Of a stretch of 64,000 bases of DNA, positions 63,070 to 64,000 are shown piece by piece. A program made the position numbers and the translations under genes. The stretch is taken from contig DXCN01000040.1 of NCBI GenBank assembly GCA_019115985.1, positions 62,001-126,000 on the forward strand, given 5' to 3'. The notes under the pieces are model-generated. The model ran no database searches. It had not been told where the DNA came from and worked only from the letters and a program-made list of their open reading frames with translations. The DNA is from Candidatus Rothia avicola. GTDB lineage: Bacteria > Actinomycetota > Actinomycetes > Actinomycetales > Micrococcaceae. Within the stretch, counting starts at the first letter, position 1. Each line of letters begins with the position of its first letter.

Positions 63070-64000
63070 TAGTTGGCCTCCTTGGGGGCGATGGGGTTAG
63101 CGGTCTCAGCGTTGGCGTGGGCCTCGGCAATCTTGGCCTGGTTAGCGGCAATGATGGCCTGCAGGTCAACGCGTTCGCCGCCTACACGCTTGGGGGCAGA
63201 ACCGCGCTCCTTCTTCCACTCGTTGCGGAAGGAGGTCTTGGGGGGTGCCGGGATATCGCGGTATTCGGTCCAGCCGCCGACGATACCGGGCAGCTTGGTG
63301 ATCTTGCCCTTCTTGCCGGTAATCAGTTTGGAGGCGGGCAGGCCCTTGGTGGCCAGGGACATGAGGGCACCTGAGCTGAAGAGCTTCTTGGCGGCGAACA
63401 TCATGGCGTCCATCTGCACGTGGCGTTCCTTCTTGCCGCCCTCGAACTCTCCCTGAGCCTTTTCGTGGTCAACGGCCTTGCCGCGCAGGTGAACCAGCAC
63501 GTCAGGGATGTTGATCTTGACAGGGCAGGCTTCGTAGCAGGCGCCGCAGAGGGAGGACGCGTAGGGCAGGGTGGAGTTGTACTGGTTCTCAATACCGCCC
63601 AGCTGGGGGGAGAGAATTGCGCCGATGGGGCCGGGGTAGGTGGAGCCGTAGGCGTGGCCGCCTGCGCGTTCGTAGACGGGGCAGACGTTCATGCAGGCTG
63701 AACAGCGGATGCAGTGCAGGGCCTGACGGCCAACCTGGTCTGCCAGGGCTGCGGTGCGGCCGTTGTCCATGAGGATGACGTGCAGGTTCTGGGGGCCGTC
63801 GCCGGGGGTTACACCCGTCCACATGGAGGTGTAGGGGTTCATGCGCTCACCGGTGGACGAGCGGGGCAGTAGCTGGGTGAAGACCTCGAGATCCTGCAGG
63901 GTCGGCAGCAGCTTTTCGATGCCCATGAAGGTAATCAGGGTATCGGACAGGGTCAGGCACATACGGCCGTTACCCTCAGATTCAACGATGGTCATGGTGC
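63069..64000 (-). CDS. lutB: LutB lactate utilization iron-sulfur protein (partial, continues past window end)
   Basis: CIRCSACMNVCPVYERAGGHAYGSTYPGPIGAILSP and LCGACYEACPVKINIPDVLVHLR ferredoxin motifs; N-terminus outside the window. Confidence 0.92.
   Translation of the reverse strand, partial: TMTIVESEGNGRMCLTLSDTLITFMGIEKLLPTLQDLEVFTQLLPRSSTGERMNPYTSMWTGVTPGDGPQNLHVILMDNGRTAALADQVGRQALHCIRCSACMNVCPVYERAGGHAYGSTYPGPIGAILSPQLGGIENQYNSTLPYASSLCGACYEACPVKINIPDVLVHLRGKAVDHEKAQGEFEGGKKERHVQMDAMMFAAKKLFSSGALMSLATKGLPASKLITGKKGKITKLPGIVGGWTEYRDIPAPPKTSFRNEWKKERGSAPKRVGGERVDLQAIIAANQAKIAEAHANAETANPIAPKEAN

Overview
The window is a GC-rich actinobacterial chromosome segment. Gene content and protein style suggest Micrococcaceae, probably Rothia-like (inference; no search was run). 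Most of it is housekeeping: gluQ-RS, a DMT exporter, putP-like, menB/menE/menA, a System II cytochrome c maturation cluster (ccsB/resB/ccdA/tlpA-like), acuC, trkH/trkA-like K+ uptake, proC, ppx/gppA, topA, a DUF1998 helicase, an actinobacterial Flp/Tad pilus cluster, a stand-alone family A DNA polymerase, nth, acs, aroQ, a MarP-like protease, a Crp-like regulator, a class A PBP, a heterodimeric ABC exporter, tRNA-Pro(CGG), an MMPL transporter, a cation/proton antiporter and lutB/lutC. I saw no prophage, IS element or CRISPR array. The strongest unexplained signals are non-coding: (1) an orphan multi-hairpin RNA candidate at 22117-22279, with repeated GATTCC motifs and a possible mutually exclusive antiterminator pairing; (2) a dispersed ~100-bp imperfect palindrome with two diverged copies (10434-10532 and 45375-45477), each about 20 nt after a stop codon and in the same orientation relative to the upstream gene; (3) a 46-bp nested palindrome at 53604-53649 that spans one gene's stop codon and the next gene's Shine-Dalgarno region; (4) about 14 genes with a -10-like hexamer 6-9 nt before the start codon, consistent with leaderless transcripts; (5) an 11-mer, CACCGGCGTCC, seen at least six times. 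Three short ORFs missing from the supplied track (5460-5627, 15919-16017, 31032-31172) were also recovered.
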